From Clostridia bacterium (GTDB taxonomy: Bacteria > Bacillota > Clostridia > Oscillospirales > Acutalibacteraceae), in the NCBI GenBank assembly GCA_017621885.1, contig JAGASD010000048.1:71013-135012 (forward strand): a DNA stretch of 64,000 nucleotides, read 5' to 3'. Below the pieces are notes generated by a model. The model saw only the letters and a list, made by a program, of their open reading frames with translations, did no database searches and was not told where the DNA came from. Position numbers and translations under genes: made by a program. Positions 26,456-35,533 of the stretch are shown in pieces (position 1 is the first letter of the stretch; the number at the start of each line of letters is the position of its first letter).

Positions 26456-28819
26456 TTAATTACGTAATTCGATACCGATTTTTTTGAGGTTTTCAAGGAT
26501 TGTATTTATCCAGCCCTGAACCTCGTCCATTTCAAGAGTTCTGTCCTTTGCGGAGAAAATGAGTCTTACCGTAACACTCTTGATTTCGCCGTTGTCATAG
26601 GTATCAATAACCTTAACGCTGTCAAGCTCACTGAGGTTAAGTGCGTTCCAACATTCAGAAAGCATTGCAAACGTTGTGCCCTCTTTCATAATCAAGGATA
26701 AATCATAATATGTTGACTGCTGGGTTGAAGGCTCACAGAATTCAATGTTATCACCTTTAACGGTAATGAAATCGTCAACATCAATTTCAATACAAACAAC
26801 CTTTGCAACCTTGTCAAGCTTCTGTGCGTTTGTGGGATGTAATGTGTTGAGAATACCGATTTTTTTGCCGTCACAAGTGATTTCTGCTGTGTTCTTGGGG
26901 TGCTGCCATGCGTGAACAGGCGCTACCTTTTTAAATTCGGGCGCTTTGTGCTTTATCTGTGAAAAGATGTTGTTAATAATCGTAATCGCTTTAAAGAATA
27001 AGTCTTTTTCAGTTACTGTTTTGTCATAAAGAACAATACCTAATCTGCGACGTTCGTTTGCATAGCCGTTTTCTTTGAGTCCGTCAACAACACGGCCGAT
27101 TTCAAAAATACCGTAGCTTTCACCGAAGTCCTTGTTTTCTGATGCGGCAAGGAGGAGGGTAGGAAGCATAGAGTTTCTTATTGTGCCGTTATCGGAGCTT
27201 TCTATATTAAGAATTTTAACGTTCTCTTCAACATCAATTCCAAGCTTCTTGTATTTTCTGACATCGCCCCAGATATATGAATGTACCTCGTGGAGATTGT
27301 AATGCTTAACAAGAATATCCTTGATTTCATTGCTTTCAGAACGCACAGGAGCACTTCTCACAGGTTTAAGCGGACTCTTTGTGGTGATAATGCTGAAGTT
27401 ATCATAACCGTAAATGCGGGTGATTTCTTCAATGATATCAGCCTTGATTGTAACGTCCTTTGTTGCTCTGTATGAAGGTACTTTAACAGTGAAATTGTCA
27501 CCGTTTTCAGTAACACCGAATCCGAGAGCTGTAAGAGTTTTTACAATACGCTCGTTTGTGATGTCAATACCTGTGTATTTATCAACGTAAGCCTTGTTGA
27601 AGTCAATTGAAATTTCAGGATATTTTCTTACGTATTCATCAGTAAGCTGTGAAGCAACCTTTGCACCGGCATCAATTGATGTAAGAAGGTATGCAAAACG
27701 CTTTGCTGCGGTTACTGTCATTTCAGGGTCAAGCATTTTTTCGTATCTTGCAGAAGCATCTGTACGAAGACCGAGTCTTGACGAGGATTTTCTTACACTT
27801 ACACCGTCAAAATTTGCACATTCGAGTACAACGGCATCTGTGTTACCAACAATTTCGGAGTCAAGACCACCCATAATACCTGCAATAGCAACCGGAGTTG
27901 TGCCGTTCTGTATAAGAAGCGTGTCTGTTGTTATGTCTCTCTCGGTGTTATCAAGAGTTGTGAATTTGCAATCTTCTTTAGGTGTATCTACAACTATTTC
28001 GTCGATTTTATTTGCATCAAATGCATGGGTAGGCTGACCCATTTCGAGCATAATATAGTTCGTTAAGTCAGCGAGGAGGTTTATGCCTCTCATACCGCAG
28101 TAATAAAGTCTTATCTGTAAAGACATAGGACTTGTGTTTTTTGTGATGTTATCCATCTTAACACAAGAATAACGGTAAACAAGGTCAGGTCTTGCAACTG
28201 TTACCTTGATTTTTTCGTCACCGTCATATGCAAGCTCTGACAAGGGGAGTGGTTTTAATTCTCTGTCTGTAAGGGCTGCAAATTCACGGGCAATACCGTA
28301 GTGACCCCAAAGGTCGGGACGGTTTGTAAGTGATTTATTGTCAACTTCAAAAATAATATCTTCAATGGGATAAATATCTTTGAGATCCGTACCGTTAGGA
28401 GCGTCAACGTCAATTTCCATAAGACCTGACTTATCATCGGATATGCCGAGCTCGAATGCTGAACAGCACATACCTTCAGACTCAAAGCCTGCGACCGTTG
28501 CTTTTGTGATTTCACCTGCAGGCACTCTGCCACCGGCTTTTACAAAAGCAATTTTCATGTTTTCGTGTACGTTAGGTGCACCGCAAACAACATCATAAAT
28601 TTTGTCACCGCCGTCTACTTTAAGAAGATGGAGCTTCTTTGAGTTGGGATGATTTTCAACAGAAAGAATTTCACCGACAACAACGTCGCGTAAATCATCA
28701 CCCTTAACAATAATGTCTTCTACCTCTGCGGTTGCAAGAGTAAAGCTGTTAATAAGCTTTTTAATATCAAGACCCTCAAGGTCAACATATTCTTTTATCC
28801 AATTTATTGAAACAAACAT
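26456..28819 (-). CDS. pheT: Phenylalanine-tRNA ligase beta subunit
   Basis: 787 residues in the bacterial PheT order: N-terminal tRNA-binding/EMAP-type domain (about 40-150, VVGEILSVENHPNSKKLHLLKVD region), B3/B4 editing domain (about 210-400), B5 domain (about 400-475), the pseudo-catalytic core, and a C-terminal anticodon-binding FDX-ACB domain (about 695-787, with STYYDLSLIM). It acts in an alpha2beta2 complex with PheS and clears mischarged Tyr. It starts one base after the pheS stop. Expression is controlled by the T-box leader upstream of pheS. Confidence 0.96.
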   Translation of the reverse strand: MFVSINWIKEYVDLEGLDIKKLINSFTLATAEVEDIIVKGDDLRDVVVGEILSVENHPNSKKLHLLKVDGGDKIYDVVCGAPNVHENMKIAFVKAGGRVPAGEITKATVAGFESEGMCCSAFELGISDDKSGLMEIDVDAPNGTDLKDIYPIEDIIFEVDNKSLTNRPDLWGHYGIAREFAALTDRELKPLPLSELAYDGDEKIKVTVARPDLVYRYSCVKMDNITKNTSPMSLQIRLYYCGMRGINLLADLTNYIMLEMGQPTHAFDANKIDEIVVDTPKEDCKFTTLDNTERDITTDTLLIQNGTTPVAIAGIMGGLDSEIVGNTDAVVLECANFDGVSVRKSSSRLGLRTDASARYEKMLDPEMTVTAAKRFAYLLTSIDAGAKVASQLTDEYVRKYPEISIDFNKAYVDKYTGIDITNERIVKTLTALGFGVTENGDNFTVKVPSYRATKDVTIKADIIEEITRIYGYDNFSIITTKSPLKPVRSAPVRSESNEIKDILVKHYNLHEVHSYIWGDVRKYKKLGIDVEENVKILNIESSDNGTIRNSMLPTLLLAASENKDFGESYGIFEIGRVVDGLKENGYANERRRLGIVLYDKTVTEKDLFFKAITIINNIFSQIKHKAPEFKKVAPVHAWQHPKNTAEITCDGKKIGILNTLHPTNAQKLDKVAKVVCIEIDVDDFITVKGDNIEFCEPSTQQSTYYDLSLIMKEGTTFAMLSECWNALNLSELDSVKVIDTYDNGEIKSVTVRLIFSAKDRTLEMDEVQGWINTILENLKKIGIELRN

Positions 28820-29896
28820 TTATTTGACCTCCTTTTCGGGTGTTGTGAAAGTTGTGTTTTCGAACTGTGAAAGTGATTTAAGGTTGCAAGAGTTAAATAC
28901 ACGGATGTCTTTGATGCCGTAACGCATCATTGCAAGTCTTGTAAGACCGAGACCGAAAGCAAAGCCTGTGTATTTTTCGGGGTCGAGACCGCCTGAAATA
29001 AGTACATTGGGATGAATCATACCGCAGGGGCAGAGCTCAAGCCAGCCTGAATCCTTACAAGAGGGGCAGCCTTCACCTTTACAGATTGTGCACTGAATAT
29101 CAAGCTCAAAGCCGGGTTCAACGAAGGGGAAGAAACCGGGACGAAGTCTTACGGTAATATCCTGCCGGAAAACCTCGGAAAGCATTGTTTTCATAAAGTA
29201 AATAAGGTTTGAAATGGAAATATCTTTATCAACCATAACACCTTCCATCTGGAAGAATGTGTTTTCGTGACAAGCGTCAATCTTTTCGTTTCTGAAGCAT
29301 CTGCCGGGGAAGATAACGCGAATGGGTCTGTCTGCCTCAAGCTCGGGAGTGTATTTCTTGAGGATTGCATTCTGTGCCGCAGATGTATGAGTTTTTAAAA
29401 GCTGATTTGTGCTGAGATAATAAGTATCCTGCATATCGCGCGCAGGGTGATGCTTAGGAATGTTAAGAGCCTCAAAGCAGTGGTAGTCGTCAACTATCTC
29501 GTCATAATCTTCAATTGAAAAGCCCATACCTGCAAATATATCCTCAAGCTCACGCTGAACAAGAGTGATAGGGTGATATGAACCTTTATCCTCAGTGATG
29601 GGGAAGGTTACGTCATAATCCTCAGCCGCATTGATGAGGCGTTCTTCCTCAAGCTTTGCAAGCTCAATGTTTTTTGTTTTGATGCTTTCTTCAATGAACT
29701 GTTTTACTTCATTGATAATCTGACCTGCTTCTTTTTTTCGCTCATTGGGAACATTTCTCAATTCAGCCATAAGTGAAGAAATGTAACCCTTTTTGCCAAG
29801 AAATTCAATTCTCAACTGCTCAAGATCAGCAGGTGTTGCGGCAACAGCGACTTTTTCGCCGAATTGCACTTTTAACTGTTGTGCTTTATCTAGCAT
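28820..29896 (-). CDS. pheS: Phenylalanine-tRNA ligase alpha subunit
   Basis: Class II aminoacyl-tRNA synthetase catalytic chain, about 358 residues, with an N-terminal coiled coil (to about 85), motif 2 FPGRCFRNE near 199-207, the HENTFFQMEG motif near 215-224, and motif 3 GGLDPEKYTGFAFGLGLTRLAMM near the end; GFxFG-type residues bind Phe. A CxxC...CxxC insertion (CTICKGEGCPSC) near 272-283 resembles a small zinc site. Two ATGs are possible (29905, 29896); AAGG is optimally spaced for the second. A T-box leader precedes it. Confidence 0.95.
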   Translation of the reverse strand: MLDKAQQLKVQFGEKVAVAATPADLEQLRIEFLGKKGYISSLMAELRNVPNERKKEAGQIINEVKQFIEESIKTKNIELAKLEEERLINAAEDYDVTFPITEDKGSYHPITLVQRELEDIFAGMGFSIEDYDEIVDDYHCFEALNIPKHHPARDMQDTYYLSTNQLLKTHTSAAQNAILKKYTPELEADRPIRVIFPGRCFRNEKIDACHENTFFQMEGVMVDKDISISNLIYFMKTMLSEVFRQDITVRLRPGFFPFVEPGFELDIQCTICKGEGCPSCKDSGWLELCPCGMIHPNVLISGGLDPEKYTGFAFGLGLTRLAMMRYGIKDIRVFNSCNLKSLSQFENTTFTTPEKEVK

Positions 29897-29971
29897 TTTT
29901 TTCATCCTTTCAATATGTATTCAAAAATTTCAAACTTTTTCATCTGCAATGAATGGTTGTATATGGTACCA

Positions 29972-29996
29972 TTTTGAATTAAAATGCAATTCAAAA
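29972..29996. repeat. Perfect 9-bp inverted repeat in the pheS leader
   Basis: TTTTGAATT (29972-29980) and AATTCAAAA (29988-29996), 7-nt loop, between the T-box terminator and the pheS ribosome site. It is not part of the T-box core; significance unknown. Confidence 0.35.
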
Positions 29997-30023
29997 TCGG
30001 TGTAAGCCCCTTGATTTTGCATT

Positions 30024-30250
30024 AAAAAAAGCCCTCATCCCCAAAGGGACGAAGACAAACTCCGCGGTACCACCCTAATTTTTGCTCCAGAGCAAACACT
30101 CTTTTGTCATATAACGGTCACACCCGTCGCGGCCTACTTAGTTTCAACCGCGCTGCTCACAAGTGAACTTCAAAGAACCCCTTTGTAACGTGCTTACAGC
30201 CAAGGCACATCTCTCTGTAACGTCAGAAATCTTCTACTCTCTTGCTCAAC
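30024..30250 (-). promoter_or_regulatory. T-box leader controlling pheST
   Basis: On the minus strand the hallmark antiterminator T-box sequence AGGGTGGTACCGCGG is at about 30061-30075. It is followed by the terminator stem CTTCGTCCC / GGGATGAGG and a T7 run (30024-30030). Stem I elements lie upstream (AGAGAGATG near 30208-30216). A UUC triplet at 30165-30167, in the GAAGUUCAC context, is the likely Phe specifier. Uncharged tRNA-Phe would stabilise the antiterminator and allow pheST transcription. Confidence 0.93.
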
Positions 30251-30266
30251 GCATTTACATTTAAAT

Positions 30267-30295
30267 ATATTATCATATTAATTTATAAAATTCAA
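30267..30295 (-). promoter_or_regulatory. Promoter of the pheST T-box transcript
   Basis: Minus strand TTGAAT (30290-30295), 17-nt spacer, TAATAT (30267-30272), just before stem I of the T-box. Confidence 0.7.
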
Positions 30296-30307
30296 GTGTT
30301 TATATAT

Positions 30308-30334
30308 AAAAAATCCCTGCAAAATGCAGGGATT
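30308..30334 (-). terminator. Intrinsic terminator after the deacetylase gene
   Basis: AATCCCTGCA / TGCAGGGATT stem with a 3-nt loop; minus-strand T-rich tail (TTTTTTATAT). Confidence 0.85.
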
Positions 30335-30341
30335 CATTCTT

Positions 30342-31229
30342 TTAGCCTTTAACAGTGCCGCCCTTCATTTTTATAAGCTCTCTGTAGCTGATAAGCTCAA
30401 CACCGTTGTCTTTAAGGTATTTATGTACATAAGGATCTTTCATAAGCTCATATTCCCAAACTCTGTCCTGCCATCTGCTTGTAATTCCTTTAAGCTCATC
30501 ACACTCAACAGAAGGATGTATGAAGGTTTCTGTAACACCGTCTTCGGGAATATCTGTCCAGATTTTAAGGATTGTGTCACGATAAACCTCATAGCTTACG
30601 CGCATATCGTCATTCCAATCCGGGAAAAGAAGATAATCGGGTATAACAACATTGTATTTTTTACCCCAATGCTTTGAAAGAAGAGTAACCGCAGCATAAG
30701 CGATGTAAGGTGTACCGTTGGGACAGATTCTCTTGTCGTGCTTTGTGTAAAGTCTGTAAGCATAGCCGTAGCTTCCGCAAATTTTAAGAGCCAGCTTTGA
30801 AAGACCGAGTCTGCCTGTGTAATGACCGTAAAGGGAGCCCATATGATTATCAATATGTGAGGGCTTCATTCCCATACTGTGAGCAAGATCGATCTGTGCA
30901 CGAACTTCTTTTTCAATGTCTTCATAAGAAGCGTTTTTCTCAACCTGGTCGCTTTCGTGCCACATAAAGCCTTCTTCATCGATAAGTGTTTTACCGTCTG
31001 TAAGAGGCTTCCAACGGTATTTGCCCCATTCACTTGTAAGGGTGGTATGTACACCGATTGCATATTCGGGGTGAGCCTTTGAGAATTCAACAGCATCTGC
31101 TGCTGCAGGGCAAGGCATCATAATTGTTGAAGATTTAAGCCAACCGCCGAGAAAAAGTTCGTTTACCGCTTCATTAGCAGCGTTGCACATTCCGTAGTCA
31201 TCGGCATTAACGATTAAATATTTAGCCAT
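30342..31229 (-). CDS. ChbG/YdjC-family carbohydrate deacetylase
   Basis: A 295-residue YdjC/ChbG hydrolase, a TIM-barrel-like, metal-dependent family that removes N-acetyl groups from chito-oligosaccharides in characterised members. The NADDYGMC motif near residues 8-15 supplies the metal-binding aspartates, GVHTTLTSEW near 59-68 a histidine, HIDNHMGSLY near 129-138 the second metal-histidine motif, and ETFIHPS near 234-240 the C-terminal one. The ATG at 31229 follows GAGAGGAAA; a longer frame to 31250 is unlikely. It is monocistronic, with its own promoter and terminator. The substrate is inferred from family only. Confidence 0.87.
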   Translation of the reverse strand: MAKYLIVNADDYGMCNAANEAVNELFLGGWLKSSTIMMPCPAAADAVEFSKAHPEYAIGVHTTLTSEWGKYRWKPLTDGKTLIDEEGFMWHESDQVEKNASYEDIEKEVRAQIDLAHSMGMKPSHIDNHMGSLYGHYTGRLGLSKLALKICGSYGYAYRLYTKHDKRICPNGTPYIAYAAVTLLSKHWGKKYNVVIPDYLLFPDWNDDMRVSYEVYRDTILKIWTDIPEDGVTETFIHPSVECDELKGITSRWQDRVWEYELMKDPYVHKYLKDNGVELISYRELIKMKGGTVKG

Positions 31230-31262
31230 AAGATTTCCTCTCTTATTCATTATTTCCTTTTT

Positions 31263-31290
31263 ATTATAATACTTGTGAAAAATAAATCAA
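31263..31290 (-). promoter_or_regulatory. Promoter of the deacetylase gene
   Basis: Minus strand TTGATT (31285-31290), 16-nt spacer, TATAAT (31263-31268), about 33 nt from the start. Confidence 0.65.
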
Positions 31291-31329
31291 GGGTGTTGAT
31301 AAATTTTTGTTTTATTTGTTTAATTTTTC

Positions 31330-31357
31330 TTTACTTTAGGTAATTTTATGATAAAAT
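31330..31357 (+). promoter_or_regulatory. Putative promoter of the isomerase/CBM9 pair
   Basis: TTTACT (31330-31335), 16-nt spacer, TAAAAT (31352-31357), 31 nt before the ATG at 31389. Weaker than the other promoters listed. Confidence 0.5.
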
Positions 31358-31388
31358 GGTAGAGTAATTAAGTGTAGGAGGTACTTTT

Positions 31389-32159
31389 ATGAGCGATATT
31401 AAACTTGGTGTTCAGCTTTTTACTTTAAGAGATAAATGCAAAACTGCAGAGGATTTTGATACAACTCTGAATTTTCTTGACAGCATAGGCTGTAACGTTA
31501 TACAGATTTCTGCAATTGGCGATATTCATCCCGAGAGAGTTGCTGAAATTGTTGACAAATATAAAATGGATGTTTGTGTTACACACAAGCCGTACGACAG
31601 AATGAAAAATGACCTTGATGCTCTTATTGAAGAGCATAATCTTATTCATTGTAATAATATCGGAATCGGTGCAATGCCCGGTAATGTGCACGAATCGGCA
31701 GAAGGTGTTACCGGCTTTATCGTAAAATGCAATGAAATTGCAGAAAAAATGCAGAAGAAAGGCAAAAGCCTTAATTATCATAATCATGCGCTTGAATTTG
31801 AGGTTTATGACGGCAAACGCACTTTTGAAAGACTTATTGATGAGGTGCCGCTTCTTCGATTTATTCCCGATACTTATTGGATGCAGGTCGGTGGTGTAAA
31901 TCCTGCTGAATATATGAAAAAGCTTGCAGGCAGAGTTGATGTTTGTCACTTTAAAGATATGAGGATTGTTAACAATCAACAGCAATTTGCAGAATGCGGC
32001 ACAGGTAATCTTGATTTAGGTGCATGTTACCGTACCTGCAAGGAAATCGGTGTGAAATATATTGTTATTGAGCAGGACCTTTGCTACGACAAAGACCCTT
32101 ATGACAGCGTTAAAATCGGCTTTGAAGGTCTTAAACGCATTGCAGAAGAGAATGAATAA
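31389..32159 (+). CDS. Sugar phosphate isomerase/epimerase (xylose isomerase-like TIM barrel)
   Basis: A 256-residue AP-endonuclease-2/xylose-isomerase-like barrel (COG1082). The start KLGVQLFTLRDK, the metal-ligand motif NYHNHALEF near 129-137, DTYWMQVGGVNP near 161-172, CHFKDM near 186-191 and the final IVIEQD near 225-230 are typical of bacterial sugar isomerases and epimerases, including inosose-acting relatives of IolE, IolI and IolH. The ATG follows TAGGAGGTAC. It is convergent with the inositol operon, 0.6 kb from its end, so a role with inosose or ketosugars is possible but not shown. Confidence 0.85.
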   Translation: MSDIKLGVQLFTLRDKCKTAEDFDTTLNFLDSIGCNVIQISAIGDIHPERVAEIVDKYKMDVCVTHKPYDRMKNDLDALIEEHNLIHCNNIGIGAMPGNVHESAEGVTGFIVKCNEIAEKMQKKGKSLNYHNHALEFEVYDGKRTFERLIDEVPLLRFIPDTYWMQVGGVNPAEYMKKLAGRVDVCHFKDMRIVNNQQQFAECGTGNLDLGACYRTCKEIGVKYIVIEQDLCYDKDPYDSVKIGFEGLKRIAEENE

Positions 32160-32171
32160 TGTGAGGTATTT

Positions 32172-32715
32172 ATGTTATACCAATTAAAAAAATGTCGTGA
32201 CGGCTCTCATTCTATATACAGAACAACTGTTGATATCACTGAAAACAACGGTGTAGTTTCTTTTAAATTTGAGGCGGAAAACACAACGTTTTTCTGCCCC
32301 CCACAGCGGTTATAACATACTTCATTCGGAAGGGGATGCTTGTGAGGTTTTAATCGGCTCTGACCCTGAACGAAAAGTGTATTATGAAATTGAAATCAGC
32401 CCCGATAACGATTTGATGTTAGCCGAAATGGTCAATCACGGCTTTGATGAAAACAACGAGCCCATTCTTGATATTCATTTTGTTGAAGAATGTTTTGTAA
32501 AGGGTGAAGTTGTCAAAAGAGATAATGGCTACACCGCAACTGTTACCTTCCCGAAAGAAAAAATATTAAGCGGTGACGGTGAAGTTTATTTTAATGCGTA
32601 CCGCCTTGAAACAGACGGAGGTGAAATGGATAAGCATTTGTTTGCGTTAAATCCCACAATGCTCCCCAAGTTCCGTTCACCCGAGTATTTTGTTTATTTA
32701 AAAGATTTTATATAA
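32172..32715 (+). pseudogene. CBM9/DOMON-like carbohydrate-binding protein, frameshifted at a C6 run
   Basis: The ATG at 32172 (GTGAGG upstream) opens a frame reading to ENTTFFCP, where a run of six C (32297-32302) puts the sequence out of frame and into a TAA after 47 codons. With five C the frame would read FCPHSGYNIL and continue to 32715, giving about 180 residues of a carbohydrate-binding family 9-like protein (YYEIEISPDNDL near the middle, VYFNAYRLE, FALNPTM near the end). No signal peptide is seen. It follows the isomerase gene by 12 nt. Slippage, decay or consensus error cannot be told apart here. Confidence 0.75.
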
Positions 32716-32720
32716 AGATA

Positions 32721-32757
32721 AACCACTTGCAACTCAAAAAATTGCAAGTGGTTATTC
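32721..32757. terminator. Bidirectional terminator at the end of the inositol operon
   Basis: AACCACTTGCAA (32721-32732) and TTGCAAGTGGTT (32742-32753), 12 bp, between convergent genes; it abuts the stop codon of the minus-strand iron-sulfur reductase. Confidence 0.85.
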
Positions 32758-33960
32758 TTAACTTATTACTATGGTCAGGTCGCTCATAGGATATGAACAG
32801 CAGGGGTGAATGACACCATAGCTTGAATCAGCAAGGCGTCTTGAATCAACTCCGTCAGGGATGAAAACATTGCCTTTTATCACTTTTGAACGGCAAAAAC
32901 CACATTCACCGGAACTACAGTGTGAGGGAACTTTTACACCATCGCGCTCAAGAGAAGTAAGGAGTGTTTCAGTTGCCTTGCAAGGTACCGTTGCGATGTT
33001 TTTGCCATTATGCACAACCTTACATAAAAAGGTTTTGTCAATAGCATCTTTCGGAAAATCGGGGAGAGAAGCAGGATTCTCAATCTTACCGTTTGCTGCA
33101 AAGCGAATATATTTATTTTCGAGCTTTAATTCTGCAATTTGGGGCACAACTCTGTTATAAAGTGTTTGTGTTCCTGAAACAAAAATGCTGAATTTTGAGG
33201 ATGTAGCATATTTTTCGATAAGGCTTTTGGTTACAAAACCGCGCTCGCATTTGAATACGTGTTCGTCGCTGAAAACATACACAACTTTGAAATGTGCGCT
33301 TTTTTCTGCAAGCTCATTAAGTCTTTCTGACATAATAGCTTCATTTTGCTTTCTTGCGGCAAATATAAGCGTTAAATCAAGATTCAGACTCCCGTCAGCT
33401 ATTGCTTCCGCCATAGATAAAAATGGGGATATCCCGTAGTTATCACTAATACCTATAATTTTTTTTGAGTCCCTTAAAGCCTGGTAATAAAACTCACCAA
33501 ATGGCGCGGAGGCGCTGATTTGAGTACCTTTGCGCCATGTGTTTAAAATAAAATCCGAAGCAAAGCCGTCGGGCTTCTTTTTAACGATGATTACGTATTC
33601 ATCGTCAAGAGAGCGTGTAGGTGAAGAACAAATTGTAAACGCTCTTGTAACAATTGCGCTTCCGATTTCAAGAATAACACTTATGCTTTGCCCGGGTCTG
33701 AAGTAAGCAAGCTTTGCCGTGCCGTGGGCTGTATCGGGTTCAAGTATATATGCTCTTGTATCCTTCGATATTTCTGCAACCTGCTTCACCTTTAAAAATT
33801 GTGTCGGGGGATGCAAAAAATTTGCAATTGAATTAACTGCATTGTTGGCGTTTAAAGGTGTTTCGGGTGCTTCCTTTATAACGCCTTTTCTCATCTCTGG
33901 AATGTTTGTGAAATTGCGCACATCCTTAACGGGGGAACGAACAATAATTCTGTTACTCAT
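32758..33960 (-). CDS. FAD-binding oxidoreductase with C-terminal 2Fe-2S ferredoxin domain
   Basis: 400 residues. A ferredoxin-NADP reductase-like module (about 80-305) has a flavin motif RAFTICSSP and a nucleotide-binding GISDNYGISPFLSMAE segment. It is followed by a plant-type 2Fe-2S domain whose ligands are C348, C353, C356 and C387 or C388. The first 75 residues are unlike standard reductases. Such proteins pass electrons between NAD(P)H and a partner redox enzyme. Its ATG at 33960 lies inside the 3' end of the CrtI-like gene (8-nt overlap), implying a paired product. It is the last gene of the inositol operon. The partner and substrate are unknown. Confidence 0.82.
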   Translation of the reverse strand: MSNRIIVRSPVKDVRNFTNIPEMRKGVIKEAPETPLNANNAVNSIANFLHPPTQFLKVKQVAEISKDTRAYILEPDTAHGTAKLAYFRPGQSISVILEIGSAIVTRAFTICSSPTRSLDDEYVIIVKKKPDGFASDFILNTWRKGTQISASAPFGEFYYQALRDSKKIIGISDNYGISPFLSMAEAIADGSLNLDLTLIFAARKQNEAIMSERLNELAEKSAHFKVVYVFSDEHVFKCERGFVTKSLIEKYATSSKFSIFVSGTQTLYNRVVPQIAELKLENKYIRFAANGKIENPASLPDFPKDAIDKTFLCKVVHNGKNIATVPCKATETLLTSLERDGVKVPSHCSSGECGFCRSKVIKGNVFIPDGVDSRRLADSSYGVIHPCCSYPMSDLTIVIS

Positions 33961-35518
33961 TGTTGATGCTCCTTTCCTCGTCAATATCAGCAATAGTTGC
34001 GAAGGCTGCATTTCTGCCGGTAACAACAGCAGCATCAACTCCTGTCAGTTGTGCACCCCAACCGCCGCAGAATCTTAATCCTTTGGTGTCACAGTCGGTA
34101 GCTTCTGTCATAACACGTGGTAGAAGACTATCCCAATCATCACCGAGATAACCGTAAACTGTCCCTTGGGGTGTGCCTGTATAACGTGCAAAGGTTACAG
34201 GGGTTGCAACCTCTAATTCCTCAATATTGTTGTGAATAGTAACACCGGTTTTCTGCTCATATGCTGCAATAAGTCGGGCTGCAAGTAAATCCTTTTCATC
34301 AAAATAACCTTCAGGCGGTATGTTTGCCCAACAGTTATCAGTGTAAAAAGTTGAAAGACAAAGAATTGTTGTGCCCGACGGAGAACAGTCGGGATTTGCT
34401 ATATTTAAACAAATTGCTTTTATAGCATTGTTGGTATCTATCAATTTCATAAGTGTGTATTGCGAGGCTGTGTCTGCACTGTCCGTAATGTAAACTAAAT
34501 AGTCTTCAATACCTAATTCTTCGGGCGAGCGGTTTAATCCAATGTAAACACATGCACCTCTTGCGCCGTAATTGCGCGCGTTTGTGCGCTTAACGGCTGT
34601 AACGGGTATGTCGCTTTTTTTCATCATTTTTGCATAAGCCGTTGTAGGTGAACAGGTGCAAATAATGTGATTACACTCAATTTTTTCACCGCTTTTTAAA
34701 ATTACACCTGAGGCTTTGCCGTCATTGAATAAAATACGCATAACATGAGAATTAAAGCGTGCTTCACCGCCGTTGTCTTCAAATTCGCCAAGCAGAGCCA
34801 TTGTTATAGCGTTGCTTCTGTTTTTTGGTATTGAGCTTCCGTATTTTATCAGGAAATTAATTGTGTTAGCGTAATGAACAAAGCTCATTCTGTCACAGTC
34901 AATGCCGAAGTGCATCCAGTGTGCATTGAAAATTTCTCTTGCTTTAAGGGGAACCTCCAGTGCATTTAATACTTCGTTCACAGAGTAAGGGGCTGTTCTT
35001 ACAAAATTTTCATTTTCTTTATTGAAACGTCGTTTCTCTTTTAGCGTTGTTGAGCCGTTTGTTTCGGCTATGAAGTTAAAGCCTTTCTCAATTTCGTCCG
35101 CCAATTCAAAAAGCTTTTTCATGGATTTTTTGCTGCCGGGAACATAATATTCCATAGCATCAATATATTCTTCTATGCCGTAAGGCATTATAGCATCAAT
35201 TTCTGAGCCATCGGCTGATTTGCTTATGAGTCTGTATGCTTCGGGTATTTTAACCCATTCAATTTTATTTGTTATATTTAATTTATCGAAAAGTTGACGT
35301 AACTCACCATGCTCTGCGTCTTGTGAAAAACCGCAAAGCTGCTGAAGTGATATGTCAAATTCAAAGCGCCCTCTTACAAAGCTTGACACAAAGCCGCCGG
35401 GAGCGTTGTGCCTTTCAAGCAGAAGCACCTTTTTACCTTCTTTTGCAGCACAAACTGCGGCGGATAAACCGCCGCAACCTGCACCTATAACTATAATATC
35501 ATAGTTTTTATCAGACAT
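33953..35518 (-). CDS. CrtI/phytoene-desaturase-like FAD oxidoreductase
   Basis: A 521-residue COG1233 flavoprotein: Rossmann motif IGAGCGGLSAAVCAA at about 11-25, ERHNAPGGFVSSF near 35-47, and the C-terminal FAD motif LRFCGGWGAQLTGVDAAVVTGRNAA near 485-510. Family members saturate or desaturate conjugated double bonds (carotenoids, retinol), but many clostridial members have no known substrate, and there are no carotenoid genes here. Start ATG after GAGGTC; 15 nt from iolG and overlapping the downstream reductase. Being coded inside an inositol operon suggests action on an inositol-derived cyclic ketone or a redox-balancing job; this is inference. Confidence 0.8.
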   Translation of the reverse strand: MSDKNYDIIVIGAGCGGLSAAVCAAKEGKKVLLLERHNAPGGFVSSFVRGRFEFDISLQQLCGFSQDAEHGELRQLFDKLNITNKIEWVKIPEAYRLISKSADGSEIDAIMPYGIEEYIDAMEYYVPGSKKSMKKLFELADEIEKGFNFIAETNGSTTLKEKRRFNKENENFVRTAPYSVNEVLNALEVPLKAREIFNAHWMHFGIDCDRMSFVHYANTINFLIKYGSSIPKNRSNAITMALLGEFEDNGGEARFNSHVMRILFNDGKASGVILKSGEKIECNHIICTCSPTTAYAKMMKKSDIPVTAVKRTNARNYGARGACVYIGLNRSPEELGIEDYLVYITDSADTASQYTLMKLIDTNNAIKAICLNIANPDCSPSGTTILCLSTFYTDNCWANIPPEGYFDEKDLLAARLIAAYEQKTGVTIHNNIEELEVATPVTFARYTGTPQGTVYGYLGDDWDSLLPRVMTEATDCDTKGLRFCGGWGAQLTGVDAAVVTGRNAAFATIADIDEERSINNE

Positions 35519-35533
35519 TAATATAAGACCTCT

